Assembly (NCBI GenBank): GCA_016650215.1
Contig: JAENWF010000175.1
Coordinates: forward strand, 1 to 33,902
Direction of reading: 5' to 3'
DNA length: 33,902 nt
DNA from: Thermoanaerobaculia bacterium
GTDB taxonomy: Bacteria; Acidobacteriota; Thermoanaerobaculia; Gp7-AA8
Part shown: positions 24,640 to 32,165 of the stretch, piece after piece
Layout of the letters: every line of letters begins with the position of its first letter
How positions within the stretch are numbered: the stretch's first letter is position 1
Made by a program: the position numbers and the translations under genes
The notes under the pieces: model-generated
Database searches by the model: none
Told to the model about the DNA's origin: nothing
The model's input: the letters and a program-made list of their open reading frames with translations, nothing else

Positions 24640-25020
24640 TTAGTGCCACTCCTGGCCGAAGCCGAGGATGTAGCCGTTCTTGTCGCGGACGGCGAACTCC
24701 TTCATCCGGTATAACTCCTGGATGATGGGACCGTAAACGATCTCGGCGCCTTTCGCGCGCAACTCGTCGCATAGCGCCTGCGCATCAGTGACCCAGAAGA
24801 AGACGTCCCAGGAGCCGCCCTGCTTTTCGTTCGGGACGATGTGAGTGTCTCCGGCAACGCGGCGCAGCATGATCGACAGGCCGTCGCGCGTGACGATCGC
24901 AAATTCAGGCGGCTCGCCCGTGCTGTACTCAGCTTTGAATCCGAAGACCTTCTCATACTGCGCGGCGGTTGCCGCGACATCGACGACCGGAAAGTACGGC
25001 GCGCCTCGAATCAGCGTCAT
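24640..25020 (-). CDS. VOC/glyoxalase-superfamily protein
   Basis: The 126-residue protein is a single vicinal-oxygen-chelate module with paired beta-alpha-beta-beta-beta units. It starts IRGAPYFPVVDVAATAAQYEKVFGFKAEY, continues FAIVTRDGLSIMLRR and SWDVFFWVTDAQALCDELRAKGAEIV, and ends FAVRDKNGYILGFGQEWH. The C-terminal DKNGYILGF pattern is the usual metal/ligand strand. Such proteins include bleomycin-type binding proteins, dioxygenases and glyoxalases; the metal ligands here are not complete enough to predict a reaction. It follows the second permease gene by 30 bases in the same direction, across a TCGACCC heptamer repeat, with GGGAGA upstream of its ATG. Confidence 0.85.
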   Translation of the reverse strand: MTLIRGAPYFPVVDVAATAAQYEKVFGFKAEYSTGEPPEFAIVTRDGLSIMLRRVAGDTHIVPNEKQGGSWDVFFWVTDAQALCDELRAKGAEIVYGPIIQELYRMKEFAVRDKNGYILGFGQEWH

Positions 25021-25029
25021 ATCGTCTCC

Positions 25030-25051
25030 CTCGACCCTCGACCCTCGACCC
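25030..25051. repeat. Short heptanucleotide tandem repeat
   Basis: CTCGACC is repeated three times between the VOC start and the permease stop. The sequence differs from the CTGAGTG arrays but the seven-base period is the same. Confidence 0.65.
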
Positions 25052-26325
25052 TATTCGTAACGCAGTGCCTCGATGGGATCGAGTCGCGCAGCTTTCATCG
25101 CCGGGTAGATGCCGAAGAAGAGGCCGATCGAGATCGAGACGAGGAGGCCGACAAGGACCGCCCAGATCGGTGTCGACGTGGCGAGCGGGCTGACTTTTCG
25201 AACGACGGCAGAGATCGCGAGGCCGGCCGCGACGCCGATCGCTCCGCCGATCGCCGAGAGCGTCATCGCCTCGGTGAGGAACTGCTGGATGATGTCGCGC
25301 TTCACCGCGCCGATCGCTTTCCGAATGCCGATTTCCCTCGTTCGCTCGGTCACCGACACCAGCATGATGTTCATCACGCCGACACCACCGACGATGAGCG
25401 CGATCGACGAGATGAAGATCATCGCGAGCGTCACGCCGCCCGTAATCGCCTGGAAGTTTCCGATCAGTTTGTCGGGCGTCATGATCCCGAAATCGTTCGG
25501 CTTGTTGAACGGCACCTTCCGGCGCGCGCGGAGTACCGTAATGCCTTCCTCGGTGATCTTGCCGACCCACTCCGGTTTCCGCGGCACGGTCGCGATGTTC
25601 ACGCCGCGATTTTTCTTCACCCACGGGAAGTGGCTGTCGAACGTCGTGATCGGCAGAAACACATGCGAGTCGGTCGATTCGAAGAACGTCGCTCCCTGTT
25701 TTTCCATCACGCCGATCACGGTGTACTTGCGCCCCGCAACCGTGATTTCCTTGCCGACCGGATCGCTCCGCGGGAAGAGCGTGTCGGCGATGCTGTAGCC
25801 GATGACCGTCACCGGTGCGGACCGCAACACGTCGCCTGCCGTGAGGAAGCGCCCTTCGCTGACGAAGTGATTGTTCGCGATCGTATAGTCCTCCCAGACG
25901 CCACCGACGATGTCGGGAGTCGCCACCTCGCCTTTGTAGATGACGTCCTGCGAGACAGACTGGTTGTCATCCGCGTACCAGTAGCGCTCGGGCGAGACCG
26001 CGAGCATCGACGGAGAGAGGTCCTTCATCGCCTGCGCGTCTTCGATCGTCAGCTCTTTGCGTGTCCGCTGGGAATCGTCGCGGCCTCCATGGCCGAATCG
26101 CGGATCGAACTTCTGGAACTGCACGAGCGTTGCGCCGAACGACTGAAAGTTCTTGATGACGTTGTTGTTGAATCCTTCGATGATCGAGACCATCGAGATG
26201 ACGGTCGTCACGCCGATGACGATGCCGAGAACGGTGAGCGCCGATCGCAGCTTGTGCGCGCGCAACGCGCCGCTCGCGAAGCGGATGTTCTCTCGTGCGG
26301 CAAGAACGGTATCGATGACTCGCAT
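25051..26325 (-). CDS. MacB/FtsX-type ABC transporter permease (second)
   Basis: A 424-residue inner-membrane protein. TM1 is about 25-45 (LRSALTVLGIVIGVTTVISMVSIIEG), then comes a large periplasmic MacB_PCD domain (about 50-275) and three helices in the C-terminal FtsX domain (about 300-420), including GGVGVMNIMLVSVTERTREIGIRKAIGAVKRDI and a final DPIEALRYE. This is the MacB layout without the ATPase domain. MacB-type systems transmit force to a periplasmic adaptor to expel substrates rather than moving them through the membrane. The ATG at 26325 overlaps the stop of the first permease by one base (TGATG). The two permeases probably form a heterodimer with the MacA-like adaptor. Confidence 0.93.
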   Translation of the reverse strand: MRVIDTVLAARENIRFASGALRAHKLRSALTVLGIVIGVTTVISMVSIIEGFNNNVIKNFQSFGATLVQFQKFDPRFGHGGRDDSQRTRKELTIEDAQAMKDLSPSMLAVSPERYWYADDNQSVSQDVIYKGEVATPDIVGGVWEDYTIANNHFVSEGRFLTAGDVLRSAPVTVIGYSIADTLFPRSDPVGKEITVAGRKYTVIGVMEKQGATFFESTDSHVFLPITTFDSHFPWVKKNRGVNIATVPRKPEWVGKITEEGITVLRARRKVPFNKPNDFGIMTPDKLIGNFQAITGGVTLAMIFISSIALIVGGVGVMNIMLVSVTERTREIGIRKAIGAVKRDIIQQFLTEAMTLSAIGGAIGVAAGLAISAVVRKVSPLATSTPIWAVLVGLLVSISIGLFFGIYPAMKAARLDPIEALRYE

Positions 26326-27536
26326 CACTCGTACCTCAATGAATCGATGGGAGGCAGCCCGGCCGCGCGGCGCGCCGGAATCCAACCGGCCACGATCCCC
26401 GTCACGACGGCGATCATCAGCCCGCTGATGACCAGTGAAGGGCGGACCAGTGTCGGCATCGGCGAGAAGGTCGCGATCGCTTTGCTGATGATGTAGCCGA
26501 GAATGACGCCCGCGGCACCACCTCCGAGGGAGAGAAGAATCGCCTCGGTGAGAAACTGCATCTGGATGTTCCGCTTCGTCGCGCCGAGCGCGCGGCGCAC
26601 GCCGATCTCGCGCGTCCGCTCGACGACTGACACGAGCATGATGTTCATGATCACGATCCCGCCGACGACGAGCGAGATGCCGGAAATGATCGTCATCAGC
26701 GCGACCGCGCTCGCCGAGATGTTCTTCCAGAGCGTCTGCAGCGCCTCGGCGCTCACCATCCCGAACGGATCTTCGCCGCGGAAGGCGGTGCGCCGACGGC
26801 TGCGGATGATGTTGCGCACCTCGTCCATAGACGCCTGCATGCCGCCGATGCCGCCCGTCGACTTGATGAAGAGGTCGATGCTGCGGCGGGCGCCGAAACG
26901 CTTGCGCCAGGTCGAGAGCGGCATCCAGAGCTGGTTGTCCTGGTTTTCGCCGAGGACGGCGCCCTGTTCGCGAAGCAGTCCGATGACGCGGACCGGCTGG
27001 TTCGCGATCCAGATCGTACGGCCAATCGGATCGATCTTGCCGAACAGCTCATCGCGCACATCGGACCCGATCACCGCAACGAGGGTCGAGTGGTCGTCTT
27101 CGGTTCCCGTGTAGAAACGCCCCGCCTCGAGGTCGAGATTGTTGATCTCGGCCATGTTCGCGGTCCCGCCCTGAATGCGGACTCCGCCGAGTTTCTTTGC
27201 GCCGCGTTTCGTCTGCGCGCGCATCGATTCGCTCGCGCCGACCATCGCGCAACGGTCGCAGCGCCGGATGATCGCCTGGTAATCCGACCAGTCGAGCTTC
27301 TTCCGCTTGATCGCTTCGAGGAACTGCTCGCGGCTCGTGATGATCCCGAACTGCGTGACGACGTAGACGTCCGGATTGAGTTGAAAGACTTTCTCGGTGA
27401 TGTAGTTGTTGAGTCCCGCGATGATCGAGACCACCGACACCACGGTCATCACGCCGATGATCACGCCGAGCAGCGTGAGAAAGCTGCGCAGCTTGTGTGT
27501 GTTCAAGGCGGTTGCGGCGATTCGGATGGTTTCCAT
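26325..27536 (-). CDS. MacB/FtsX-type ABC transporter permease (first)
   Basis: The 403-residue partner of the next gene has the same plan: TM1 about 15-40 (HKLRSFLTLLGVIIGVMTVVSVVSI), periplasmic MacB_PCD domain about 45-255, and the FtsX domain about 280-400 with GGIVIMNIMLVSVVERTREIGVRRALGATKRNI and a final PPIDSLRYE. CDRC in RRCDRCAMV is a cysteine pair in the periplasmic domain that its partner lacks. No ATP-binding domain is present. The ATG at 27536 is close to the heptamer array at 27546-27638, which separates it from the MacA-like gene. Confidence 0.93.
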   Translation of the reverse strand: METIRIAATALNTHKLRSFLTLLGVIIGVMTVVSVVSIIAGLNNYITEKVFQLNPDVYVVTQFGIITSREQFLEAIKRKKLDWSDYQAIIRRCDRCAMVGASESMRAQTKRGAKKLGGVRIQGGTANMAEINNLDLEAGRFYTGTEDDHSTLVAVIGSDVRDELFGKIDPIGRTIWIANQPVRVIGLLREQGAVLGENQDNQLWMPLSTWRKRFGARRSIDLFIKSTGGIGGMQASMDEVRNIIRSRRRTAFRGEDPFGMVSAEALQTLWKNISASAVALMTIISGISLVVGGIVIMNIMLVSVVERTREIGVRRALGATKRNIQMQFLTEAILLSLGGGAAGVILGYIISKAIATFSPMPTLVRPSLVISGLMIAVVTGIVAGWIPARRAAGLPPIDSLRYE

Positions 27537-27545
27537 GCTTTAAAC

Positions 27546-27638
27546 AAGTCCTGAGTGCTGAGTGCTGAGTCCTGAGTGCACGCCGCCTTTACTCAGCACT
27601 CAGGACTCAGCACTCAGCACTTCTCGCACTCAGGACTT
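27546..27638. repeat. Large inverted heptanucleotide array
   Basis: The array begins AAGTCCTGAGTGC and ends with its exact reverse complement. The left arm holds CTGAGTG/CTGAGTC units and the right arm ACTCAGC/ACTCAGG units, around a short unique centre (CACGCCGCC). It fills the whole gap between the MacA-like and permease genes and supplies the last codon (TCC) and stop of the MacA-like gene. It can form a long hairpin in the transcript and may lower expression of the downstream genes. Confidence 0.8.
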
Positions 27639-28850
27639 GTTCTCGTCCTTCTTTTCCTTCTGTTCTTTTAGCTTGGATCCGTCCTTGATGTCACGCAATG
27701 CCTTGAACGGACCTGTGACGATCTGTTGACCGCTCTTCAAGCCTGTGACGACTTCGATGTTGCTGTCGCCGGAGAGGCCGGTCTTGACGGGCGCGAACTT
27801 CGCCGTTCCGTTTTCGAAGACGAAGACGCCCTCTTCCTCTTCCGGCTTGCCGGGGCCGCTGTTCGGTTTCTCGCGGACCACGAGCGACTGCAGCGGAATC
27901 GAGACGACTTTCGAGCGCGTGCCGGTGACGATGTCGGCCGACGCGGAAAAGCCGGGGCGGACGCCCACGGGCGGATTGTCGATCTGGATCTTCACCTCGA
28001 AGTTGATCGCCTCGGTCGACCCGCCGAGGCCGCCGTCGCGGGAGATCGGGCTGGAGCCGACTTCGGTGACGAGGCCCGTGAATGTCTTGTTCGGATACGC
28101 ATCGATGGTGACCGTCGCGCGCTGGCCGAGCTTCACGTTCGGGATGTCGGTCTCGTCGACTTCCATGACCGCCTCCACGACGCTCATGTCGGCAATCGTG
28201 AGGAGCTTGGTGCCGGGATTGTTCATCGTGCCGATGACGGCGACTTCGCCCTCTTCGACGGGAAGCGATGTGACGATGCCGTCCATCGGCGCGCGCATGG
28301 TCGTCTTCGAGAGCGTGTCCTGCGCAGCGGTAACGTTGGCGCGTGCCTGATCGATGCGGCGCTCGATGGAGGAGACGTTCGCGCGCGCGGCCTCGAGTGC
28401 AGTGCGCGCGCGCTCGAGCTCGGCGAGCGGGATGATGCGGTCGCTGAAGTTCTTCTGGGCGCGCTGGAGGTTCCGCGATGACTCTTCGGCGTTCGCACGC
28501 GCGGCGTCGCGATCGGAGAAGAGCGCCTGCAGTGACGCCGCGGCCCCCTGCGCCGACGCGGCGAGCTGCTTCTGATCGATCTGGAGAAGGAAACTTCCTC
28601 GCTTGACTACGTCGCCTTCACGCACCGCGAGGTTCACGATCTGCCCCATGACGTTTGCCGAAAGGTCGACCTTGCGCTTCGCGTCGATGCGACCGTTGGC
28701 CGTGACTTTCGCCGTGATGTCGAGCTGACCGGCTTTGCCGAGCGTCACCTCGGTCGCATCTTTCCCGCGGCGGGAAGCGAAGCCGCCGATGACGAGCGCC
28801 GCGACCAGAACCGCGACGATGGCGATGATGATCTTTGTTCTTCTCTTCAT
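27630..28850 (-). CDS. MacA-like periplasmic adaptor (HlyD/RND-type)
   Basis: This 406-residue membrane-fusion protein has one N-terminal anchor (about 6-26, IIIAIVAVLVAALVIGGFA). The lipoyl half ANVMGQIVNLAVREGDVVKRGSFLLQID leads into a long alpha-helical hairpin (about 90-170). The second lipoyl half is around MRAPMDGIVTSLPVEEGE, then come the beta-barrel domain (ATVTIDAYPNKTFTGLVTEVGSSP) and membrane-proximal domain (VVSIPLQSLVVRE, KTGLSGDSNIEVVTGLKSGQQIVTGPF). It bridges the permeases to an outer-membrane channel of the TolC type, which is not in the window. It ends in a lysine-rich tail whose last codon lies in the heptamer repeat. TATAAC is eight bases before the ATG. Confidence 0.93.
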   Translation of the reverse strand: MKRRTKIIIAIVAVLVAALVIGGFASRRGKDATEVTLGKAGQLDITAKVTANGRIDAKRKVDLSANVMGQIVNLAVREGDVVKRGSFLLQIDQKQLAASAQGAAASLQALFSDRDAARANAEESSRNLQRAQKNFSDRIIPLAELERARTALEAARANVSSIERRIDQARANVTAAQDTLSKTTMRAPMDGIVTSLPVEEGEVAVIGTMNNPGTKLLTIADMSVVEAVMEVDETDIPNVKLGQRATVTIDAYPNKTFTGLVTEVGSSPISRDGGLGGSTEAINFEVKIQIDNPPVGVRPGFSASADIVTGTRSKVVSIPLQSLVVREKPNSGPGKPEEEEGVFVFENGTAKFAPVKTGLSGDSNIEVVTGLKSGQQIVTGPFKALRDIKDGSKLKEQKEKKDENKS

Positions 28851-28858
28851 GACGAGGA

Positions 28859-28904
28859 GTTATACGGCAGGTGGACGGTCAGGTTCTATCTTCCACGCTA
28901 TTCT
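28859..28904. promoter_or_regulatory. Divergent candidate promoters of the macA-like and pcs genes
   Basis: In this 62-base gap TATAAC (28859-28864, minus strand) ends eight bases before the macA-like ATG, and TATTCT (28899-28904, plus strand) ends eight bases before the pcs ATG. Both fit the TANNNT hexamer and leave no room for a leader with a ribosome-binding site. No clear -35 boxes are seen. Confidence 0.4.
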
Positions 28905-28912
28905 GGGTCCGA

Positions 28913-29626
28913 ATGGCTGTGAACCGCGCAGCCGCGTGGGGCGTCCACCTCTACACGGCTTCGGGCTTGATCTTCGCGCTTCTCGCCGCGATCGAAATCT
29001 GCGCGCCTCATCCCGACGCGCGGATAGCCTTCGTCTGGCTCATGGTCGCGGTGCTCATCGACGCCACCGACGGCCCCCTGGCGCGGCGGTTCGATGTGAA
29101 GACGCTCGTGCCGCAGATCGACGGGCGAAAGATTGACGACATCGTTGATTACCTGACGTTTACGTTCCTGCCGCTGCTGTTGATCGCGCGGATGGAGTGG
29201 GTGCCGGAGCCTGCGGTGCTCTGGCTCGCGCCCGCAATGATCGCGAGCGTGCTCGGGTTTGCGAACGTTGCGGCGAAGGATGAGAGCGGCGGATTCTTTC
29301 TCGGCTTTCCGTCGTACTGGAACATCGTCGCGTTTTACGCAGGGATCATCGCGCAGCGCTTCGGAGTCTGGCCGAACGCTTTTTTGCTTCTGGTTCTGGC
29401 CGCGCTGACTGTCGCACCGATCGGCTTCATCTACCCGAATCTCGCACCAGCAAAATGGAAGACGCTGATTCTCGGCGGCGCGGTTCTATGGCTGGTGATT
29501 CTGATCGCGATGCTGTGGGACTACCCGTCGCCGCCGGTGTGGCTCGTGTTTGTTTCTCTGATTTATCCGGCGTTCTACACGATCGTGTCGATCTACGAGT
29601 ACAGGAGACGGAAAGCCGCCGGCTGA
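28913..29626 (+). CDS. pcs: Phosphatidylcholine synthase
   Basis: A 237-residue inner-membrane enzyme of the CDP-alcohol phosphotransferase family with about seven or eight hydrophobic helices. The catalytic motif is D53-G-x2-A-R58, then after 12 residues G71-x3-D75-x3-D79. The 12-residue gap, AWGVHLYTASGLIFALLA at the start and FPSYWNIVAFY in the middle agree with rhizobial-type Pcs, which joins CDP-diacylglycerol and free choline to make phosphatidylcholine. The enzyme needs choline from outside the cell. The last four codons (KAAG and stop) lie inside a dispersed palindromic repeat, so the C-terminus may have been altered by the repeat's insertion. Confidence 0.88.
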   Translation: MAVNRAAAWGVHLYTASGLIFALLAAIEICAPHPDARIAFVWLMVAVLIDATDGPLARRFDVKTLVPQIDGRKIDDIVDYLTFTFLPLLLIARMEWVPEPAVLWLAPAMIASVLGFANVAAKDESGGFFLGFPSYWNIVAFYAGIIAQRFGVWPNAFLLLVLAALTVAPIGFIYPNLAPAKWKTLILGGAVLWLVILIAMLWDYPSPPVWLVFVSLIYPAFYTIVSIYEYRRRKAAG

Positions 29627-29703
29627 AGCCGGCGCCACGTCGTCCGCGAATGCTGTCACGAGCCATGCATGACGTGGCGCCGGCTTCAGCCTGCGGTCTT
29701 TCG
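29612..29703. repeat. Dispersed palindromic repeat, paired copy B
   Basis: Two copies face each other. An inverted partial copy (29612-29641, GCCGCCGGCTGAAGCCGGC core) is followed by a fuller copy (29647-29703, CGAATGCTGTCACG to GGCTTCAGCCTGCGG). The first includes the pcs stop codon. Compare copies at 2-60 and 33817-33902. Confidence 0.75.
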
Positions 29704-29725
29704 TCCTCTCGTTCCCCTGCACCAA

Positions 29726-31114
29726 TCACCCTTTGATGACCGCGATCGGTTTGATTCTCGCCACTTTCCCCGCGATCCCGGCCCTCACGACGACCTCGAC
29801 GACCGCATCCACATCTTTGTACGCCTCGGGCGCTTCCTCGACGAGCCCCTTCAGCGACTGCGCTTCCGTGACGATCCCCATCTTCTCCAGCCGCCCGCGC
29901 AACTCCTGCGGATCGATCTGCCTTTTGGCCTGCGAGCGCGACATCACGCGCCCCGCGCCGTGACATGACGAGCCGAACGTCTCGGTCATCGACTTCGGTT
30001 TCCCGACGAGCAGATACGACGCCGTTCCCATGCTGCCGGGGATGAGCACCGGCTGTCCCGGAAACGCGCGTGTAGCGCCCTTGCGGTGCACGATGAGCTT
30101 CCGGCCGCCGTACTCCTCTGCCTTCGCGATGTTGTGCGCGACGTCATAGAGAATCTCGAGCCTTTCATCCGAGCCGAGTTCGTGCTGCCACGCGCGACGA
30201 ATTCCGGCGGTGATGATCTGCCGGTTCGCGAATGCGAAGTTCGCGGCCGCGGCCATCGCGCGAAAGTAGTGCTCCCCCTCGGGTGAGTGGAGCGGCGCGC
30301 ATGCGAGCTCGCGGTCGGGAAGCTTGATCCCGTACTTCGGCATCGCTTTCATCATCGAGCGGATCGAGTCGGTCGCGACCTGGTGGCCGAGCCCGCGTGA
30401 GCCGGTGTGAATCTGGACCAGGACCTGATTTTCGTGGATACCGAAGCGCGCTGCTTCCTCGGCGTCAAAAATCGTTTCGACGACGTCGATCTCGACGAAG
30501 TGATTGCCGGAGCCGAGGGTGCCGAGCTGATCGCCGCCACGCTCTTTCGCGTCGCCGGAAACGGCGTGAGAATCGGCGCCGTCGATGCGTCCGCGCGACT
30601 CGATCTGCGCGAGATCCTTCTCTTCGCCGTACCCGATCTCGACCGCGCGGCCTGCGCCTTCGCGAAGAATCGCATCGAGGTCGGCCCCTTTCAGTCGAAT
30701 CGCGCCGCCGCGACCCACGCCGGACGGAATCTCGCGCGCAATCGAGTGCGCGAGTTTGCGGAGTGCGGGGCGGATGTCATCGGCCGTGCGCGTAGTGCGG
30801 AGAACGCGAACGCCGCAGTTGATGTCATAGCCGATGCCGCCGGGAGAGATCACGCCATCGGTCGCGTCGACGGCTGCGACACCGCCGATCGGGAAGCCGT
30901 ACCCTTCATGCACGTCAGGCATCGCGATCGCGTACTTGTGAATTCCGGGAAGCGCGGTGACATTCACGAGCTGCTCGAGCGAACGATCCGCGAGGACCGA
31001 GTCGAGCATTTGTTCGTCCGTGTAGACGCGCGCCGGCACGCGCATGTCGCCGCGGTAGCTCGTCGGGATCTCCCACGCGCAGTCGTGGATCCTGATCAGG
31101 TCTTTCTTGCGCAT
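29726..31114 (-). CDS. rtcB: RtcB RNA ligase
   Basis: The 462-residue protein is a GTP- and Mn-dependent ligase joining 2',3'-cyclic-phosphate (or 3'-phosphate) and 5'-OH RNA ends, used in RNA repair. Family landmarks are MPDVHEGYGFPIGGVAA, SPGGIGYDINCGVRVLRT (metal-binding cysteine), LGTLGSGNHFVEID, HTGSRGLGHQV, and SCHGAGRVMSRSQA with H385 as the guanylylated histidine. The ATG at 31114 is chosen; a TTG at 31138 would add eight residues, and neither has a strong ribosome-binding site. It is last in a leftward set after tag and the ACT-domain gene, 31 bases downstream of the latter. No archease or RtcA/RtcR gene is in view. Confidence 0.95.
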   Translation of the reverse strand: MRKKDLIRIHDCAWEIPTSYRGDMRVPARVYTDEQMLDSVLADRSLEQLVNVTALPGIHKYAIAMPDVHEGYGFPIGGVAAVDATDGVISPGGIGYDINCGVRVLRTTRTADDIRPALRKLAHSIAREIPSGVGRGGAIRLKGADLDAILREGAGRAVEIGYGEEKDLAQIESRGRIDGADSHAVSGDAKERGGDQLGTLGSGNHFVEIDVVETIFDAEEAARFGIHENQVLVQIHTGSRGLGHQVATDSIRSMMKAMPKYGIKLPDRELACAPLHSPEGEHYFRAMAAAANFAFANRQIITAGIRRAWQHELGSDERLEILYDVAHNIAKAEEYGGRKLIVHRKGATRAFPGQPVLIPGSMGTASYLLVGKPKSMTETFGSSCHGAGRVMSRSQAKRQIDPQELRGRLEKMGIVTEAQSLKGLVEEAPEAYKDVDAVVEVVVRAGIAGKVARIKPIAVIKG

Positions 31115-31145
31115 GTGAGTCTCAAACGTCGAGAACAAGCATCAG

Positions 31146-31529
31146 TCACGCGAATGTGCGGAGAACGTTCATTGCATCCTCTCCGCGCACGAACGGTACG
31201 AAGAGGTGATCGTGATAGACGGCCGAGAAGACGTTGCAACTGATCCCGGAGGCGGTGAGAGATTGGGTGATCGCCGCGAGAAACCCTACCGCATCGAGAT
31301 CGGAGTGAACCGTCAGCGTGATCCACGCGGCGACGTACGAGAATTCGATCTCGAGCTCCTCCGCGACGCTCCTCGGCATCACGAGCGTCAGCCCCTCCGC
31401 CTCGCGGAACGATGCGATCGCCTCGAGCGGGACGTCAGTCATATTTCTGAGCGCGCAGAAGACCACCGGCTCGGTGTGAAGCGCCGGATTCATCGTTCGC
31501 AGCAGGATGGCAAGGTTGCGCTCGCTCAC
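31146..31529 (-). CDS. ACT-domain protein (COG3602/DUF2241-like)
   Basis: The 127-residue protein has the two-ACT layout of COG3602: EPVVFCALRNM, FREAEGLTLVMPRSVAEEL, AAWITLTVHSDLDAVGFLAAITQSLTASGISCNVFSAVYHDHLFVPF and a C-terminal DAMNVLRTFA. ACT domains bind amino acids and regulate enzymes or act as sensors; members of this family have no fixed function. The GTG start at 31529 overlaps the tag stop (GTGA), so the two are translated together. A sensing role is inferred only from the fold. Confidence 0.85.
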   Translation of the reverse strand: MSERNLAILLRTMNPALHTEPVVFCALRNMTDVPLEAIASFREAEGLTLVMPRSVAEELEIEFSYVAAWITLTVHSDLDAVGFLAAITQSLTASGISCNVFSAVYHDHLFVPFVRGEDAMNVLRTFA

Positions 31530-32089
31530 GCAGGTCTCCGAAATGCTTTCTGCGCTTTTCTGACGCGGTCGAACATGTCGCATTCGGGCGCGTGCTCGTT
31601 GACCATTCCGCAGGCCTGCATGAACGAGTGGATGGTCGTTGGACCGACGAACGTCCAGCCCCGCTTCTTCAAATCGGCGGCCAGCGCCTTCGCGTCGTTC
31701 CACTGCCAGAGATAGCGGGCGAGCGAGCCGTGTTCCGTGGCGAGCTCCTTCGCCTGCTTCGCGTTGTTGATCGCCGACTCGATCTTTCCGCGATGGCGCA
31801 CGATGCCGGCGTCCTTCATGAGGCGCGCGACATCGCGTTTGCCGAAACGCGATACTGCATCGACGTCGAAGCCCGCGAACGCGGCGCGAAAGTTCTCGCG
31901 CTTGCGGAGGATCGTCAGCCAGCTCAGCCCCGACTGGAATCCCTCGAGACAGATCTTCTCGAAGAGGCGTCGATCGTCCGATGACGGCATCCCCCATTCC
32001 TCATCGTGATAGCGGCGATAAAGGGGATCGCCCACGGCCCAGAAACAGCGCGTGACGCCATCGTCGCCCGTCACGACTCGTTCGCTCAC
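31526..32089 (-). CDS. tag: DNA-3-methyladenine glycosylase I
   Basis: This 187-residue base-excision enzyme removes 3-methyladenine from DNA. The zinc-binding set is present: the N-terminal cysteine in TRCFWAV and histidine in RRYHDEEWG, and the C-terminal histidine and cysteine in NEHAPECDMF. LFEKICLEGFQSGLSWLTILRKRENFRAAF is the helix-hairpin-helix-type signature. Start is GTG 32089; TACAGT lies seven bases before it and no ribosome-binding site is seen, again suggesting a leaderless message. It heads the leftward tag-ACT-rtcB set and diverges from the kinase gene by 76 bases. Confidence 0.95.
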   Translation of the reverse strand: MSERVVTGDDGVTRCFWAVGDPLYRRYHDEEWGMPSSDDRRLFEKICLEGFQSGLSWLTILRKRENFRAAFAGFDVDAVSRFGKRDVARLMKDAGIVRHRGKIESAINNAKQAKELATEHGSLARYLWQWNDAKALAADLKKRGWTFVGPTTIHSFMQACGMVNEHAPECDMFDRVRKAQKAFRRPA

Positions 32090-32096
32090 GGACCGT

Positions 32097-32156
32097 ACTG
32101 TATCGCCAGTTGTGGCGAGCCGGCTTGTCAGCGCTCCTGCGGGCTGGTGGTATCCT
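32097..32156. promoter_or_regulatory. Divergent candidate promoters of tag and the kinase-receiver gene
   Basis: TACAGT (32097-32102, minus) ends seven bases before the tag GTG. TATCCT (32151-32156, plus) ends nine bases before the kinase ATG at 32166. Both fit TANNNT, and neither gene has a ribosome-binding site. Confidence 0.4.
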
Positions 32157-32165
32157 CTTTCGACA

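Noticed and set aside
24841-26496. 551-codon frame antisense to the VOC and permease genes
   Set aside because: The product is almost entirely Arg/Asp/His with no fold. The minus strand carries clear VOC and FtsX proteins.
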